DNA of 30,792 nt from positions 1 through 30,792 of the IMG/VR virus record IMGVR_UViG_3300020172_002377, one strand, 5' to 3'. Under the pieces are notes generated by a model. It saw only the letters and a program-made list of their open reading frames with translations, was not told where the DNA came from and did not search any database. Positions 1-6,910 of the stretch are shown piece by piece. The position numbers and the translations under genes are program-made. The stretch is from a virus. Each line of letters starts with the position of its first letter. Positions within the stretch are counted from its first letter, which is position 1.

Positions 1-439
1 GCTCAAACCCTTGTTTGATGCTAAAAAGAATCAATACAATTTCACACGCAGTATTAAAATTAAAGGCATAGACATAGAAGTGTATGTACAAGGCAGTAAG
101 GATGCCCATCACAGTGCTGGAATTTATAGTGTTTTAGACAACCGTTGGATCAGCGAACCCAAGCAAGAACGTGTTGATATCAATGACGATGACGTTGAAA
201 ACAAGGTAAATAGTTACGTATACAAGATTCGTTCAGCGTTAAAATCTGACGATAAAGCAAAGATCGTAGCAGTTAAAGATGAAATAGCCAGAATACGCAA
301 AGCAGGACTAGAACAAGCTGGCGAATTTAGTGTGGAAAATTTAACGTTCAAAGTGCTACGTGCCAAAGGCCTTATTGACGAATTGAGAACACGTATAAGA
401 GAATTAGAAGATACAGAATTGAGCCTCAGGTCATCATGA
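1..439 (+). CDS. C-terminal part of a nucleotidyltransferase-like phage protein (5' partial)
   Basis: The reading frame is open from the first base, so the true start lies outside the window and only about 145 C-terminal residues are seen. The visible part has the pattern LFDAKK...IKGIDIEVYVQ...HHSAGIYSVLDNRW. I associate this with the C-terminal half of phage proteins whose N-terminal half carries a minimal nucleotidyltransferase fold, but the catalytic GS...DxD part is not in view. Residues after about 60 form charged helices. The stop overlaps the next start as ATGA, so the two are translationally coupled. The family call is from memory of similar proteins; the function is not shown by this fragment. 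Confidence 0.5.
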   Translation, partial: LKPLFDAKKNQYNFTRSIKIKGIDIEVYVQGSKDAHHSAGIYSVLDNRWISEPKQERVDINDDDVENKVNSYVYKIRSALKSDDKAKIVAVKDEIARIRKAGLEQAGEFSVENLTFKVLRAKGLIDELRTRIRELEDTELSLRSS

Positions 440-1401
440 AAATAGAGCAATTATTAACTGAACACAAGAAAGGTGTAAAGGCAGTGAAGTACACTAAGAA
501 GCCCACGCCTCTTGTTGGTCCTGAAGCACAGAAAAAGAAAGCCAAGGCTAAAACTGCTCCGCCTAAAACAGAATTACAAAAACACAGTAAACTAGCAACT
601 AAGTTAGAAGCCAAACGTCCAGATCGTCCACTACCAAAGACAGATCTTAAAGTAGGAGACGATGTTGTAGCAGATACTAGTAAAGAAGATTATCCAGGCG
701 GCCACAAAGAACGTCGTGGCAAAGTTACTAGAGTGGGCGAAAAAGGTGTACACATTAAGACCGATGACAATGACGAGCATGAATGGCATCCTTATAAGAT
801 TGTAAAGAAACATAGTGTTGCGGAAGGCAAGATTAAAATAAACATTAAGAAGCAACCAGAGACAGCACAGGAAAAGTTATATAAGAAGCATCAAGAATTG
901 AGAAAGAAAAGTGGCTTACCTGATCCAGAAGAATATAAAAAGAAAGCAGCTGAAAAACAAAAAGAGATAGACGATATGAAAGAAGCAAAGCAACCAGAAG
1001 CACCTAAGCCACGTAACTTTGTGGCCAAGAATGCTAAAACTGCTGGTGCCGGCGCACACAAAGATGCTAAGAAAGCAGCTAAAGAAGTGCGTGGACAAAA
1101 GCATAAGAATAAAGAAATGGCAGAAAATGCCATGGGAAAAGTTGTAGACTATAAACCAGGCGTCAGTGCTACTATAGACACTGGACCAGGCATGACTACG
1201 ATGTTAGACTTAAAAAAGAATCCTACAAGTTTAACAAAGGATCCACAAACAGGTAAGTTAAAACTAATGCCTGGTACAGCAGCAACAGCTCAGCCAAGCG
1301 CCACTACACAATCAACAGTTAAACCTGGCGATCAAGTAGAAATGCCTAAGACTAATACAATGGCAGCGGAAGACATACTGCGATTAGCAGGTTTAAGATA
1401 A
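436..1401 (+). CDS. Lys-rich internal-head candidate with SH3/KOW-like segment
   Basis: The protein has 321 residues, very rich in Lys and Ala. It starts MKIEQLLTE, which matches the T4-type capsid-targeting leader: a short amphipathic start ending in LxE, where prohead protease would cut after Glu9. Residues about 71-124 (KVGDDVVAD...GKVTRVGEKGVHIKTD) look like a small KOW/SH3-like beta-barrel. The rest is low-complexity, charged and probably extended or helical. The C-terminus, AAEDILRLAGLR, matches the end of the next protein. The start overlaps the previous stop (ATGA). A DNA-associated internal head protein fits the composition and leader, but the function is inferred. Confidence 0.6.
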   Translation: MKIEQLLTEHKKGVKAVKYTKKPTPLVGPEAQKKKAKAKTAPPKTELQKHSKLATKLEAKRPDRPLPKTDLKVGDDVVADTSKEDYPGGHKERRGKVTRVGEKGVHIKTDDNDEHEWHPYKIVKKHSVAEGKIKINIKKQPETAQEKLYKKHQELRKKSGLPDPEEYKKKAAEKQKEIDDMKEAKQPEAPKPRNFVAKNAKTAGAGAHKDAKKAAKEVRGQKHKNKEMAENAMGKVVDYKPGVSATIDTGPGMTTMLDLKKNPTSLTKDPQTGKLKLMPGTAATAQPSATTQSTVKPGDQVEMPKTNTMAAEDILRLAGLR

Positions 1402-1411
1402 GGAAAATATT

Positions 1412-2473
1412 ATGAAAATTAATGAAGTATTACTTAAAGAATTGGAAACAGGTAATATAGGAAAACCTGGTCATGTTACAAAACCAGGTGACGCAGCACC
1501 AGCACCAAGTGTCGCAGCACCAGCAGTAAATAATGACACTAGTAGTTATGGCGTACCAACACCTGGTTCAGGAGGTCATACCAAATGGCCTGCCAGCAAA
1601 GCCGAGGTGGAGGCATTTCAGAGGTCCCAAGGTATTAAACCTGTAGATGGATTGATTGGTAAAAATACAATGGCAGCACTACAAAAGTCAGGAGCAACTC
1701 CTCCTCCAGGATTTAAACCTGTAGGAAATAAAGCAAAACCAGCAACACCTAAAGCAGGCGCTGATGCCCAAGGTAATGTTCCTATTCCATCAGGCGGTGT
1801 TGGAGCTAGTACACAAGCACAAGTCGATGCTGCCAACGCACAACAAGCACCCGCAGGCAGTAATCCTAATAATGATTCCAGTAATTACAGCGGCGCTCCT
1901 ACACCAGCAGCACCAGCAGCGGCAGCACCAGCAAATCCAGGAACTCCGGCAGCAGGAGTAGCATTTAATCAAGGAGCATCAAATCCGGAAATTGCTAGAC
2001 TACAACAATTAGGCGGAATGCAAGCACAAGTAGCAAATCCTTTACAACCAGCACCAGCAGCAGACAAACCTAGTACTTCAACGGCAGCAGCACCAGCAGC
2101 AGCACCAGCAGCAGCACCAGCAGCAGGTGACGCAGCACAAGCAGCCGCTGCTCCAAGTGCTTTACCAAATCCATGGGATGGTAAAGATCCTACTAAAGCA
2201 GCAGCGTGGTCAGCATTGTCACCAGAAGATCAAAAATGGCTTGGAAATGCTGATCCAACTGATAAATTCATTTTGGCAAGATCTCCAAGTAAAGGCGGGT
2301 TTGTAGGCAGTATCACTCCTAACTTTATGAAGAAGAAACAACCAGCCGCAGGACAAGGAGGTCAACCAGCAGCTACTCCTGGTTCTCCGCAAGCAGGAGT
2401 AGCATTTAATCAGGGAGCGGCTAAAGAATCAGCAGATTTAACAGCAATGTTAAGAATTGCAGGATTGAGATGA
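1412..2473 (+). CDS. Ala/Pro-rich protein with peptidoglycan-binding domain and capsid-targeting-like leader
   Basis: The protein has 353 residues. The start MKINEVLLKE resembles the capsid-targeting leader of its neighbour. Residues about 58-93 (WPASKAEVEAFQRSQGIKP, then DGLIGKNTMAALQ) match a peptidoglycan-binding type 1 domain. The rest is Ala/Pro/Gln-rich linker with two copies of AGVAFNQGA, encoded by a 27-base direct repeat. It ends LTAMLRIAGLR, like the upstream protein. The ribosome binding site is AAGGAAA before ATG 1412. The protein could act on the cell wall during entry or be a virion component; the leader suggests packaging. No catalytic domain is visible. Confidence 0.6.
   Translation: MKINEVLLKELETGNIGKPGHVTKPGDAAPAPSVAAPAVNNDTSSYGVPTPGSGGHTKWPASKAEVEAFQRSQGIKPVDGLIGKNTMAALQKSGATPPPGFKPVGNKAKPATPKAGADAQGNVPIPSGGVGASTQAQVDAANAQQAPAGSNPNNDSSNYSGAPTPAAPAAAAPANPGTPAAGVAFNQGASNPEIARLQQLGGMQAQVANPLQPAPAADKPSTSTAAAPAAAPAAAPAAGDAAQAAAAPSALPNPWDGKDPTKAAAWSALSPEDQKWLGNADPTDKFILARSPSKGGFVGSITPNFMKKKQPAAGQGGQPAATPGSPQAGVAFNQGAAKESADLTAMLRIAGLR
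1951..1977 (+). repeat. 27-base direct repeat, copy 1
   Basis: This encodes AGVAFNQGA inside the Ala/Pro-rich protein. Copy 2 lies at 2392-2418 with a single mismatch (A to G). Being in frame, it looks like a duplicated protein module rather than a mobile element. Confidence 0.8.
2084..2126 (+). repeat. GCA/CCA triplet microsatellite
   Basis: An uninterrupted run of GCA and CCA codons encodes alternating Ala-Ala-Ala-Pro. It is a low-complexity linker likely to vary in length between strains by replication slippage. Confidence 0.75.
2392..2418 (+). repeat. 27-base direct repeat, copy 2
   Basis: This is the second copy of the in-frame repeat at 1951-1977, one mismatch apart. It lies just before the C-terminal LRIAGLR tail. 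Confidence 0.8.
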
Positions 2474-2682
2474 AATTAAATGAGCTTGTTAAATCATTTG
2501 AAATTTATACTTCAAATGAAGAAAAAGAGATACTGAGGAAGTTAGATTATCCTCAGTATCTCAGTAGCTTTAACGAAAGAGATCAATTCACAATTGAGGG
2601 TCTGGTTCGAAAAAGTTTGGTAATTAAGATAGGAGACTTTAATCCAAGAGTAATTGCTAATGAACTACAAGAAACAAGCTGA
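2470..2682 (+). CDS. Small phage protein of unknown function
   Basis: The protein has 70 residues and starts MKLNELVKSFE. It is mostly helical with charged faces and no membrane segment or metal-binding motif. The start overlaps the previous stop (ATGA), so it is coupled to the peptidoglycan-binding protein. Its position among head-related genes suggests a structural or assembly accessory role. I do not recognise a named family. Confidence 0.6.
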   Translation: MKLNELVKSFEIYTSNEEKEILRKLDYPQYLSSFNERDQFTIEGLVRKSLVIKIGDFNPRVIANELQETS

Positions 2683-3091
2683 CAAATTAGAACGATTTTT
2701 AGAAGACGAATTTACAAAAAAGATACCTATTGTAGTTCTCCCTAATAACGACTTAGTTTATAAAAGATTTAGAATACATAAGAATAAAGCAGGTAGTTGG
2801 GAATTTAGGCATGTAGCAGGGGATTTGATAGATAGTTTTAATCTCAAAGCTACAGCAGTATTAGCAGCTAAATTTTACGATATTTGTAGATTTGATAGAT
2901 ACAACGAGATAAAAAACCTAGATACAGGCTACTGGAATAATAGTTTAGATTCCATCAGATTTAAGCACAGATTAACTGAAATCAATAAAGATGATAAAAA
3001 AGTTCTGTATGCAGCAAGATATGTTGTGACTGCTTCAAGAGCTGAGCGATACAAAGAGAAGATAAGCACTATATTTAGAAATAACTTTTGA
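2660..3091 (+). CDS. Phage protein of unknown function
   Basis: I chose ATG 2660 (MNYKKQADKLERFL, 143 residues) over an in-frame TTG two codons earlier. It overlaps the end of the preceding gene by 23 bases in another frame. The protein is basic, with aromatic-rich blocks (VYKRFRIHKNKAGSWEFRH, CRFDRYNEIKNLDTGYWN) and a helical C-terminus. There is no signal peptide or known catalytic motif. Tight packing between small unknowns and the acidic structural protein suggests a virion-morphogenesis role, which is inference. Confidence 0.6.
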   Translation: MNYKKQADKLERFLEDEFTKKIPIVVLPNNDLVYKRFRIHKNKAGSWEFRHVAGDLIDSFNLKATAVLAAKFYDICRFDRYNEIKNLDTGYWNNSLDSIRFKHRLTEINKDDKKVLYAARYVVTASRAERYKEKISTIFRNNF

Positions 3092-3097
3092 TAAATA
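3090..3097 (+). promoter_or_regulatory. Late-promoter-like box GATAAATA
   Basis: This is one mismatch from the T4 late consensus TATAAATA. It overlaps the stop of the upstream gene and lies about 28 bases before ATG 3125, the right distance for a late start driving the acidic structural protein. Confidence 0.4.
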
Positions 3098-3124
3098 ATT
3101 TTAACACCTTTTAGGACTTATAAA

Positions 3125-4030
3125 ATGCAAGTAAAAGATCTTTCACACCCAAAGAACAGCAAAGCTCTTAACGAGAATGTAGCTAAGAAGTTTGGATATA
3201 AACTAAACTTAGATAATTTCACAGATGCCCAATTAATGGTGGCAAGAGACAGAATGCTGGAGAAAATTTCTACATTTGAAAGTAGCAAAAGCTATGATGC
3301 TGTGTACGAGAGCACTGTTTACCAGAAGGATCGCGCATTCTTAGATGTGATTTCACAGGCTTTAGAAGAAAGAAAACTGAGCCCAGGCGAAGAAGGCAAG
3401 CGAGAAAAGTATGTCAAAGGCATGAAAAAAGTCAAAGGCGATTTCAAAAATCGTTATGGCGACAAAGGCGACGAAGTCATGTATGCTACTGCCACTAAAA
3501 TGGCCAAGAAAGAAAGTGTCGGCGAAGCAATGGAAATATTACGCAGTGTACTAAGCGAAAGAACATTAACAGAAGGCGAAGAAGAAAAAGCAGCATTAAT
3601 CATGTCCGCTCGTGACATGGTAGATAAGATTACAGGCTGGTTAGAAGACACCGCGTCTATGAAATCCGAAACATTATTAGAATTGTTAGACTCTATAAGA
3701 GATGAAATGGGTTCAGATATTAGCAGCCAATTTGAACAAAAAGTTAAACCAGCATTAGAAGATTTATACACTAATTTAGAAACACAACGTACAGCATTAG
3801 CACAAGCAGTGTCTGTGCTTACAGGCGAAGAAGCACCTGGATCAAGCGTAGGATCAGCTCCTGTTCCAGGAGACGATATGGGCATGGAAGATGAATTAGC
3901 TGCTACCGGAGATGAATTTGCCGCAACAGCACCAGCAGCAGGCGGTACAGCAGCAGCAGGCCGCGACCGTAGGGAAAGTGTAGAATACAGCCGTAAATTA
4001 GGCCAGATGTTAACTTCAAAAAAAAAATAA
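3125..4030 (+). CDS. Acidic, helical structural or scaffold-like protein
   Basis: The protein has 301 residues. The N-terminal part (1-110) is charged and helical. A basic block follows, about 95-130 (KREKYVKGMKKVKGDFKNRY, then DKGDEVMYATATKMAKK). The acidic helical region about 140-230 contains LSERTLTEGEEE. The C-terminal linker is Ala/Gly-rich (TAPAAGGTAAAG), and the end is RKLGQMLTSKKK. LxE sites typical of prohead-protease substrates occur inside it. Composition and position fit a prohead core or other virion protein, but I cannot name an orthologue. The last codons form a ten-A run followed by a stop and a stem-loop, so an extended -1 frameshift product is possible. Confidence 0.6.
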   Translation: MQVKDLSHPKNSKALNENVAKKFGYKLNLDNFTDAQLMVARDRMLEKISTFESSKSYDAVYESTVYQKDRAFLDVISQALEERKLSPGEEGKREKYVKGMKKVKGDFKNRYGDKGDEVMYATATKMAKKESVGEAMEILRSVLSERTLTEGEEEKAALIMSARDMVDKITGWLEDTASMKSETLLELLDSIRDEMGSDISSQFEQKVKPALEDLYTNLETQRTALAQAVSVLTGEEAPGSSVGSAPVPGDDMGMEDELAATGDEFAATAPAAGGTAAAGRDRRESVEYSRKLGQMLTSKKK

Positions 4031-4059
4031 CAGAAGACGCGGATGATTTAATCCGCGTC
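4018..4059 (+). promoter_or_regulatory. Candidate programmed -1 frameshift signal (A-run plus stem-loop)
   Basis: Ten A residues (4018-4027) contain A AAA AAA in the correct codon phase at 4021-4027, directly before the zero-frame TAA (4028-4030). After an 8-base spacer comes a perfect 9-bp stem GACGCGGAT/ATCCGCGTC (4036-4044 and 4051-4059) with a 6-base loop. The -1 frame is open through to 4353. The geometry matches known bacterial and phage -1 signals. Transcriptional slippage on the A-run, or a homopolymer sequencing error, would look the same. Confidence 0.55.
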
Positions 4060-4131
4060 CTTTCTAATCTTCAATCAAGAGCAAACTCCAAAAGAACTAC
4101 AGCCAAGTATAGTTGGGATGCCATCAGCAGT

Positions 4132-4353
4132 ATGATGCAGAATGTCACTGGTCAAAAGGTCGATTATGACCTATTCAAAATGCAGTTTGATTCGAACCCT
4201 AGTATTAAAAATCTAGTAAATCGGTTTGACGGTAAAGGCATAGAGATCAAAACAAAAGAAAAAGAGCAGCCTACGAACTTTGGTAAAAAGCCAGGTATAG
4301 ATACAGCAGCAGCGAACAGGGCAGCAGCCAACGTTCTTCAACAACCAGGTTGA
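4132..4353 (+). CDS. Small phage protein, or the -1 frame extension of the upstream structural protein
   Basis: The first ATG in this frame is 4132 (73 residues, MMQNVTGQKVDYDLFKMQ), but no ribosome binding site precedes it. The frame is open upstream through the whole intergenic stretch and reads protein-like: ITEDADDLIRVLSNLQS, then KRTTAKYSWDAISSM. A -1 shift at 4021-4027 would add 108 residues to the upstream protein, giving about 409 in total. The extension begins ITE, a prohead-protease-type site. If the gene is separate, its start is unresolved. Residues near the end are Ala/Asn-rich. The function is unknown. Confidence 0.55.
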   Translation: MMQNVTGQKVDYDLFKMQFDSNPSIKNLVNRFDGKGIEIKTKEKEQPTNFGKKPGIDTAAANRAAANVLQQPG

Positions 4354-4377
4354 CAAACTTAATAAAAACTATATAAT
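4350..4377 (+). promoter_or_regulatory. Sigma70-type promoter, leaderless arrangement
   Basis: TTGACA (4350-4355), a 16-base spacer and TATAAT (4372-4377). The expected +1 falls on or next to ATG 4384, with no ribosome binding site between, so the transcript may be leaderless. It drives the nuclease gene. Confidence 0.75.
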
Positions 4378-4383
4378 GTTGTT

Positions 4384-5103
4384 ATGACATTATTAATAAA
4401 TCGTTTTGAATATAAAAAACTCTCTAGAGAAGAATTTGCGGGTAAGCGCCTGTATGCTACCCCAGATGGATCTAAAGTTCCTAGTGTTACTACTATACTA
4501 GATAAAACCAAACCCGCAGAAGCTCGTGCTGCCCTAGCTAATTGGAAAAAAGCAGTTGGTGAAAAGAAAGCACAAGAGATTGTCACAGAAGCAGCAGGTA
4601 GAGGAACTAGGATGCACAAGTTTCTTGAAGACTACATCAAAGGCGACCCTTTAAAAGAAACTGTAACTAATCCCTTCGCACAACAAAGTCTGTTAATGGC
4701 TCATAAGGTAATCGCAGAAGGCTTTCCTGATATAACAGAAGTCTGGGGAAGTGAAGTGCCTTTATACTTTCCTGAACTATATGCGGGCACGACAGACTGT
4801 GTAGGTATACACAATGGTGACGAAAGTATTCTAGACTTTAAACAGACCAATAAGCCTAAAAAGTTGGAGTGGATTGATGACTATTTTTTACAGCTCACTG
4901 CTTACGCACTAGCACATAATGAGGTTCATGGTACTAAGATACGCAAGGGTGTTATCATGATGTGTGTACGTCCTCCAGAAATAGAACCTGGAAAGTGGGG
5001 AGAACCACAATATCAGCAATTTGTTCTAGAATCTAATGATTTTGACATGTGGACTGAACGTTGGTGTCAACGGGTAAGTGAGTACTATAAACTAGCCGGA
5101 TAA
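4384..5103 (+). CDS. PD-(D/E)XK superfamily exonuclease (Cas4/MGME1-like)
   Basis: The protein has 239 residues. Family motifs appear in order: GRGTRMHKFLED with His78; Glu124 in SEVPLY; Asp138 in AGTTDCVG; the core ILDFKQT with Asp151 and Lys153; and QLTAYALA giving the QxxxY helix (Gln170, Tyr174). This is the active-site layout of RecB-like and MGME1-like single-strand exonucleases that need Mg2+ or Mn2+. It probably acts in phage DNA replication, recombination or host DNA breakdown. It has its own strong promoter and apparently a leaderless start, which suggests early expression. The exact substrate cannot be read from sequence. Confidence 0.85.
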   Translation: MTLLINRFEYKKLSREEFAGKRLYATPDGSKVPSVTTILDKTKPAEARAALANWKKAVGEKKAQEIVTEAAGRGTRMHKFLEDYIKGDPLKETVTNPFAQQSLLMAHKVIAEGFPDITEVWGSEVPLYFPELYAGTTDCVGIHNGDESILDFKQTNKPKKLEWIDDYFLQLTAYALAHNEVHGTKIRKGVIMMCVRPPEIEPGKWGEPQYQQFVLESNDFDMWTERWCQRVSEYYKLAG

Positions 5104-5106
5104 ATA
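5099..5106 (+). promoter_or_regulatory. Late-promoter-like box GATAAATA
   Basis: It overlaps the stop of the nuclease gene and lies 22 bases before the spike gene start at 5128, which has AGAGGA as ribosome binding site. One mismatch from TATAAATA. Confidence 0.45.
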
Positions 5107-5127
5107 TGCTGTATAGAGGATATTTTT

Positions 5128-6765
5128 ATGGCCGTGATTCAGATTTCTAAAATTCAATTAAGACGTGGGCGGGAACAAGAAGAAGGAATTCCACAATTAG
5201 CCAGCGGCGAATTAGCGTGGGCAGTAGATACACAAAAACTGTTCATAGGTAATGGTGCTGTAAGCGAAGGATCTCCTCAAGTCGGCAATACAAGAATCCT
5301 TACTGAAAAAGATAATATTTTTGAATTAGCACAAGACTATCAGTATAGAGAAAATGATACCTCTATTCAGACTGGGCTGACTACAAACTATCCTGTACTT
5401 AGAACTTTACAACAGCGATTAGATGAAAAAGTTACCAATGAAGAATATGGAATTTATCCTAATGGGTTAGATCAAGCTGCTAACATTCAAAACGCCATAG
5501 ATAATCTTTTCTTAAATCCTGCTTATATTACTAGAAATAATTTAAGAGTTACTCTAGAATTTTTGCCAGGAACGTATTTGATATCCACTACTATCTTTCT
5601 ACCTAGTAATGTAACGATTGTAGGAGCAGGCATTGATAAAACTGTATTTCAATTTACTGGACTAAGTCAACCAGTATTTAGATTTATTAATGATAGTTCT
5701 ACTAAGACCGTTCGAAGTACAATATCGAGTACTACTTATATCAATCAACCTAAAAACATTTTACTCAAAGGATTTACTGTGACTACAGGAGATCCAAGTG
5801 TAAATGGTTTTAAAATTGATGCTGTTAGAGACAGTATATTCGAAGACATTAGAATTGATGGAAGTTATGGGGACAGTGGCAGTAATCAGAGCAGAGGATT
5901 AGATATTTCAGCTCTTAGTAGTGTAGTAACTACTCAACGAAATCAATTTGTTAGAATGAGATTTGATGGAATGAAATTCTCTGTTCATTCAAAATATGAT
6001 ATACGAGATAATGTGTTTTCAAACTGTGAATTTATAAATGGTTACATTGGTGTGCTTTTCGGATTAGATGCAAATCTTTCATCGGATGGAGAAGAATACG
6101 GACCAAGAAATAACATTATATCAGGATGTATGTTTACCAATATAGATAGACAGGGAATTTTTGTTGTTAATGGTTATGGAAATAGATCTGTGACTAATAA
6201 TTTCATTAATGTAGGTAACGATGGCGGCGGCAATCAAAACAATGAAACTGCTATCATTCGATTTGATACAAATGGCAACAGTTCGTCTGATGATATTTTT
6301 GATAGACGAATAATGCCATATGATACTCTAAACGACTTGTCTTCGAATAATTTTAACAGAAGTTATGTAGCAGAAGTACAAGGCAAAATTTATCAAGAAA
6401 TAAACTCCACTAATAGAGTAAATCTCATTAGCAGCAATATTCCTATTCAATTTATGAGATTTCCAGTTGATACAGATGCGTCTATAGAAATTAGTTATCT
6501 AATGAAAAGCACCAAAACAACTGCTCCTCAATATAATCAAGTAAGAAAAGGTAAAATACACTTAGTGGTAGATTATCTTAATATTGATTTAGTTCAACAA
6601 CACGTTCGTTTAGTAGACGAATACGAGTTTGTTGGAGAAGAATTCGACGACGACAACATCATATTCACAGCAAGTATAAACGGTGGAGATGTGTTTGTTT
6701 CCTACGTTAACTACAATGGCAGTGATACTTCTATGTTCGAATATTCGTACAGATACCTTAACTAA
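5128..6765 (+). CDS. Tail spike/fibre with N-terminal attachment domain and right-handed beta-helix
   Basis: The protein has 545 residues. Residues about 5-45 (IQLRRGREQEEG, LASGELAWAVDTQKLFIGNG) match the N-terminal repeat found in phage tropism-determinant and tail-fibre proteins. Residues about 125-370 have repeated short beta strands with the pectate-lyase-like pattern: a GTYLIS/FLPSNVTIVGAG start, then NxIxxCxFxN-type rungs such as NNIISGCMFTNI. The C-terminal part (about 390-545) is beta-rich and could be the receptor-binding or trimerisation head. It probably binds or degrades a surface polysaccharide. A glycan-degrading active site was not identified. Confidence 0.8.
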   Translation: MAVIQISKIQLRRGREQEEGIPQLASGELAWAVDTQKLFIGNGAVSEGSPQVGNTRILTEKDNIFELAQDYQYRENDTSIQTGLTTNYPVLRTLQQRLDEKVTNEEYGIYPNGLDQAANIQNAIDNLFLNPAYITRNNLRVTLEFLPGTYLISTTIFLPSNVTIVGAGIDKTVFQFTGLSQPVFRFINDSSTKTVRSTISSTTYINQPKNILLKGFTVTTGDPSVNGFKIDAVRDSIFEDIRIDGSYGDSGSNQSRGLDISALSSVVTTQRNQFVRMRFDGMKFSVHSKYDIRDNVFSNCEFINGYIGVLFGLDANLSSDGEEYGPRNNIISGCMFTNIDRQGIFVVNGYGNRSVTNNFINVGNDGGGNQNNETAIIRFDTNGNSSSDDIFDRRIMPYDTLNDLSSNNFNRSYVAEVQGKIYQEINSTNRVNLISSNIPIQFMRFPVDTDASIEISYLMKSTKTTAPQYNQVRKGKIHLVVDYLNIDLVQQHVRLVDEYEFVGEEFDDDNIIFTASINGGDVFVSYVNYNGSDTSMFEYSYRYLN

Positions 6766-6767
6766 AC

Positions 6768-6796
6768 TTGACATTGTTGTTAAAACTGTATATTAT
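6768..6796 (+). promoter_or_regulatory. Sigma70-type promoter upstream of nrdA
   Basis: TTGACA (6768-6773), a 17-base spacer and TATTAT (6791-6796). It lies just after the spike gene and begins transcription into a 24-codon ORF and then nrdA, so the nucleotide-synthesis operon can be transcribed independently of the structural genes. Confidence 0.7.
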
Positions 6797-6821
6797 TTGT
6801 CATCAGTAGAGGATAAAATAT

Positions 6822-6896
6822 ATGGTCAGTTCCAAAAGTTTTAAGCCAAATCACCTGGCTATAAATAAGCATTCAGCCAATCTCGCCTTTACTTAA
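6822..6896 (+). CDS. 24-residue peptide ORF upstream of nrdA
   Basis: The ORF encodes MVSSKSFKPNHLAINKHSAN followed by LAFT. It has a good ribosome binding site, AGAGGA, ten bases before ATG 6822 and lies between a sigma70-type promoter and nrdA. It could be a leader peptide controlling nrdA or simply chance. A TATAAATA box at 6860-6867 lies within it. No homologue is known to me. Confidence 0.35.
   Translation: MVSSKSFKPNHLAINKHSANLAFT
6860..6867 (+). promoter_or_regulatory. Late-promoter-like box TATAAATA
   Basis: An exact match to the T4 late consensus, 44 bases before nrdA. Together with the upstream TTGACA promoter it would give nrdA both early and late transcription. Confidence 0.45.
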
Positions 6897-6910
6897 AAAA
6901 GAATAAAACA

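Noticed and set aside
3454-3885. Long - strand open frames, for example at 3454-3885, 17846-18373, 22575-23282 and 23454-23987
   Set aside because: They lie wholly within well-supported + strand genes, show Ser/Thr/Pro-rich shadow composition and lack ribosome binding sites.
4036-4059. Terminator after the acidic structural protein
   Set aside because: The stem lacks a T-run and lies within an open, protein-like -1 frame at the right distance from an A-run, so a frameshift signal explains it better.
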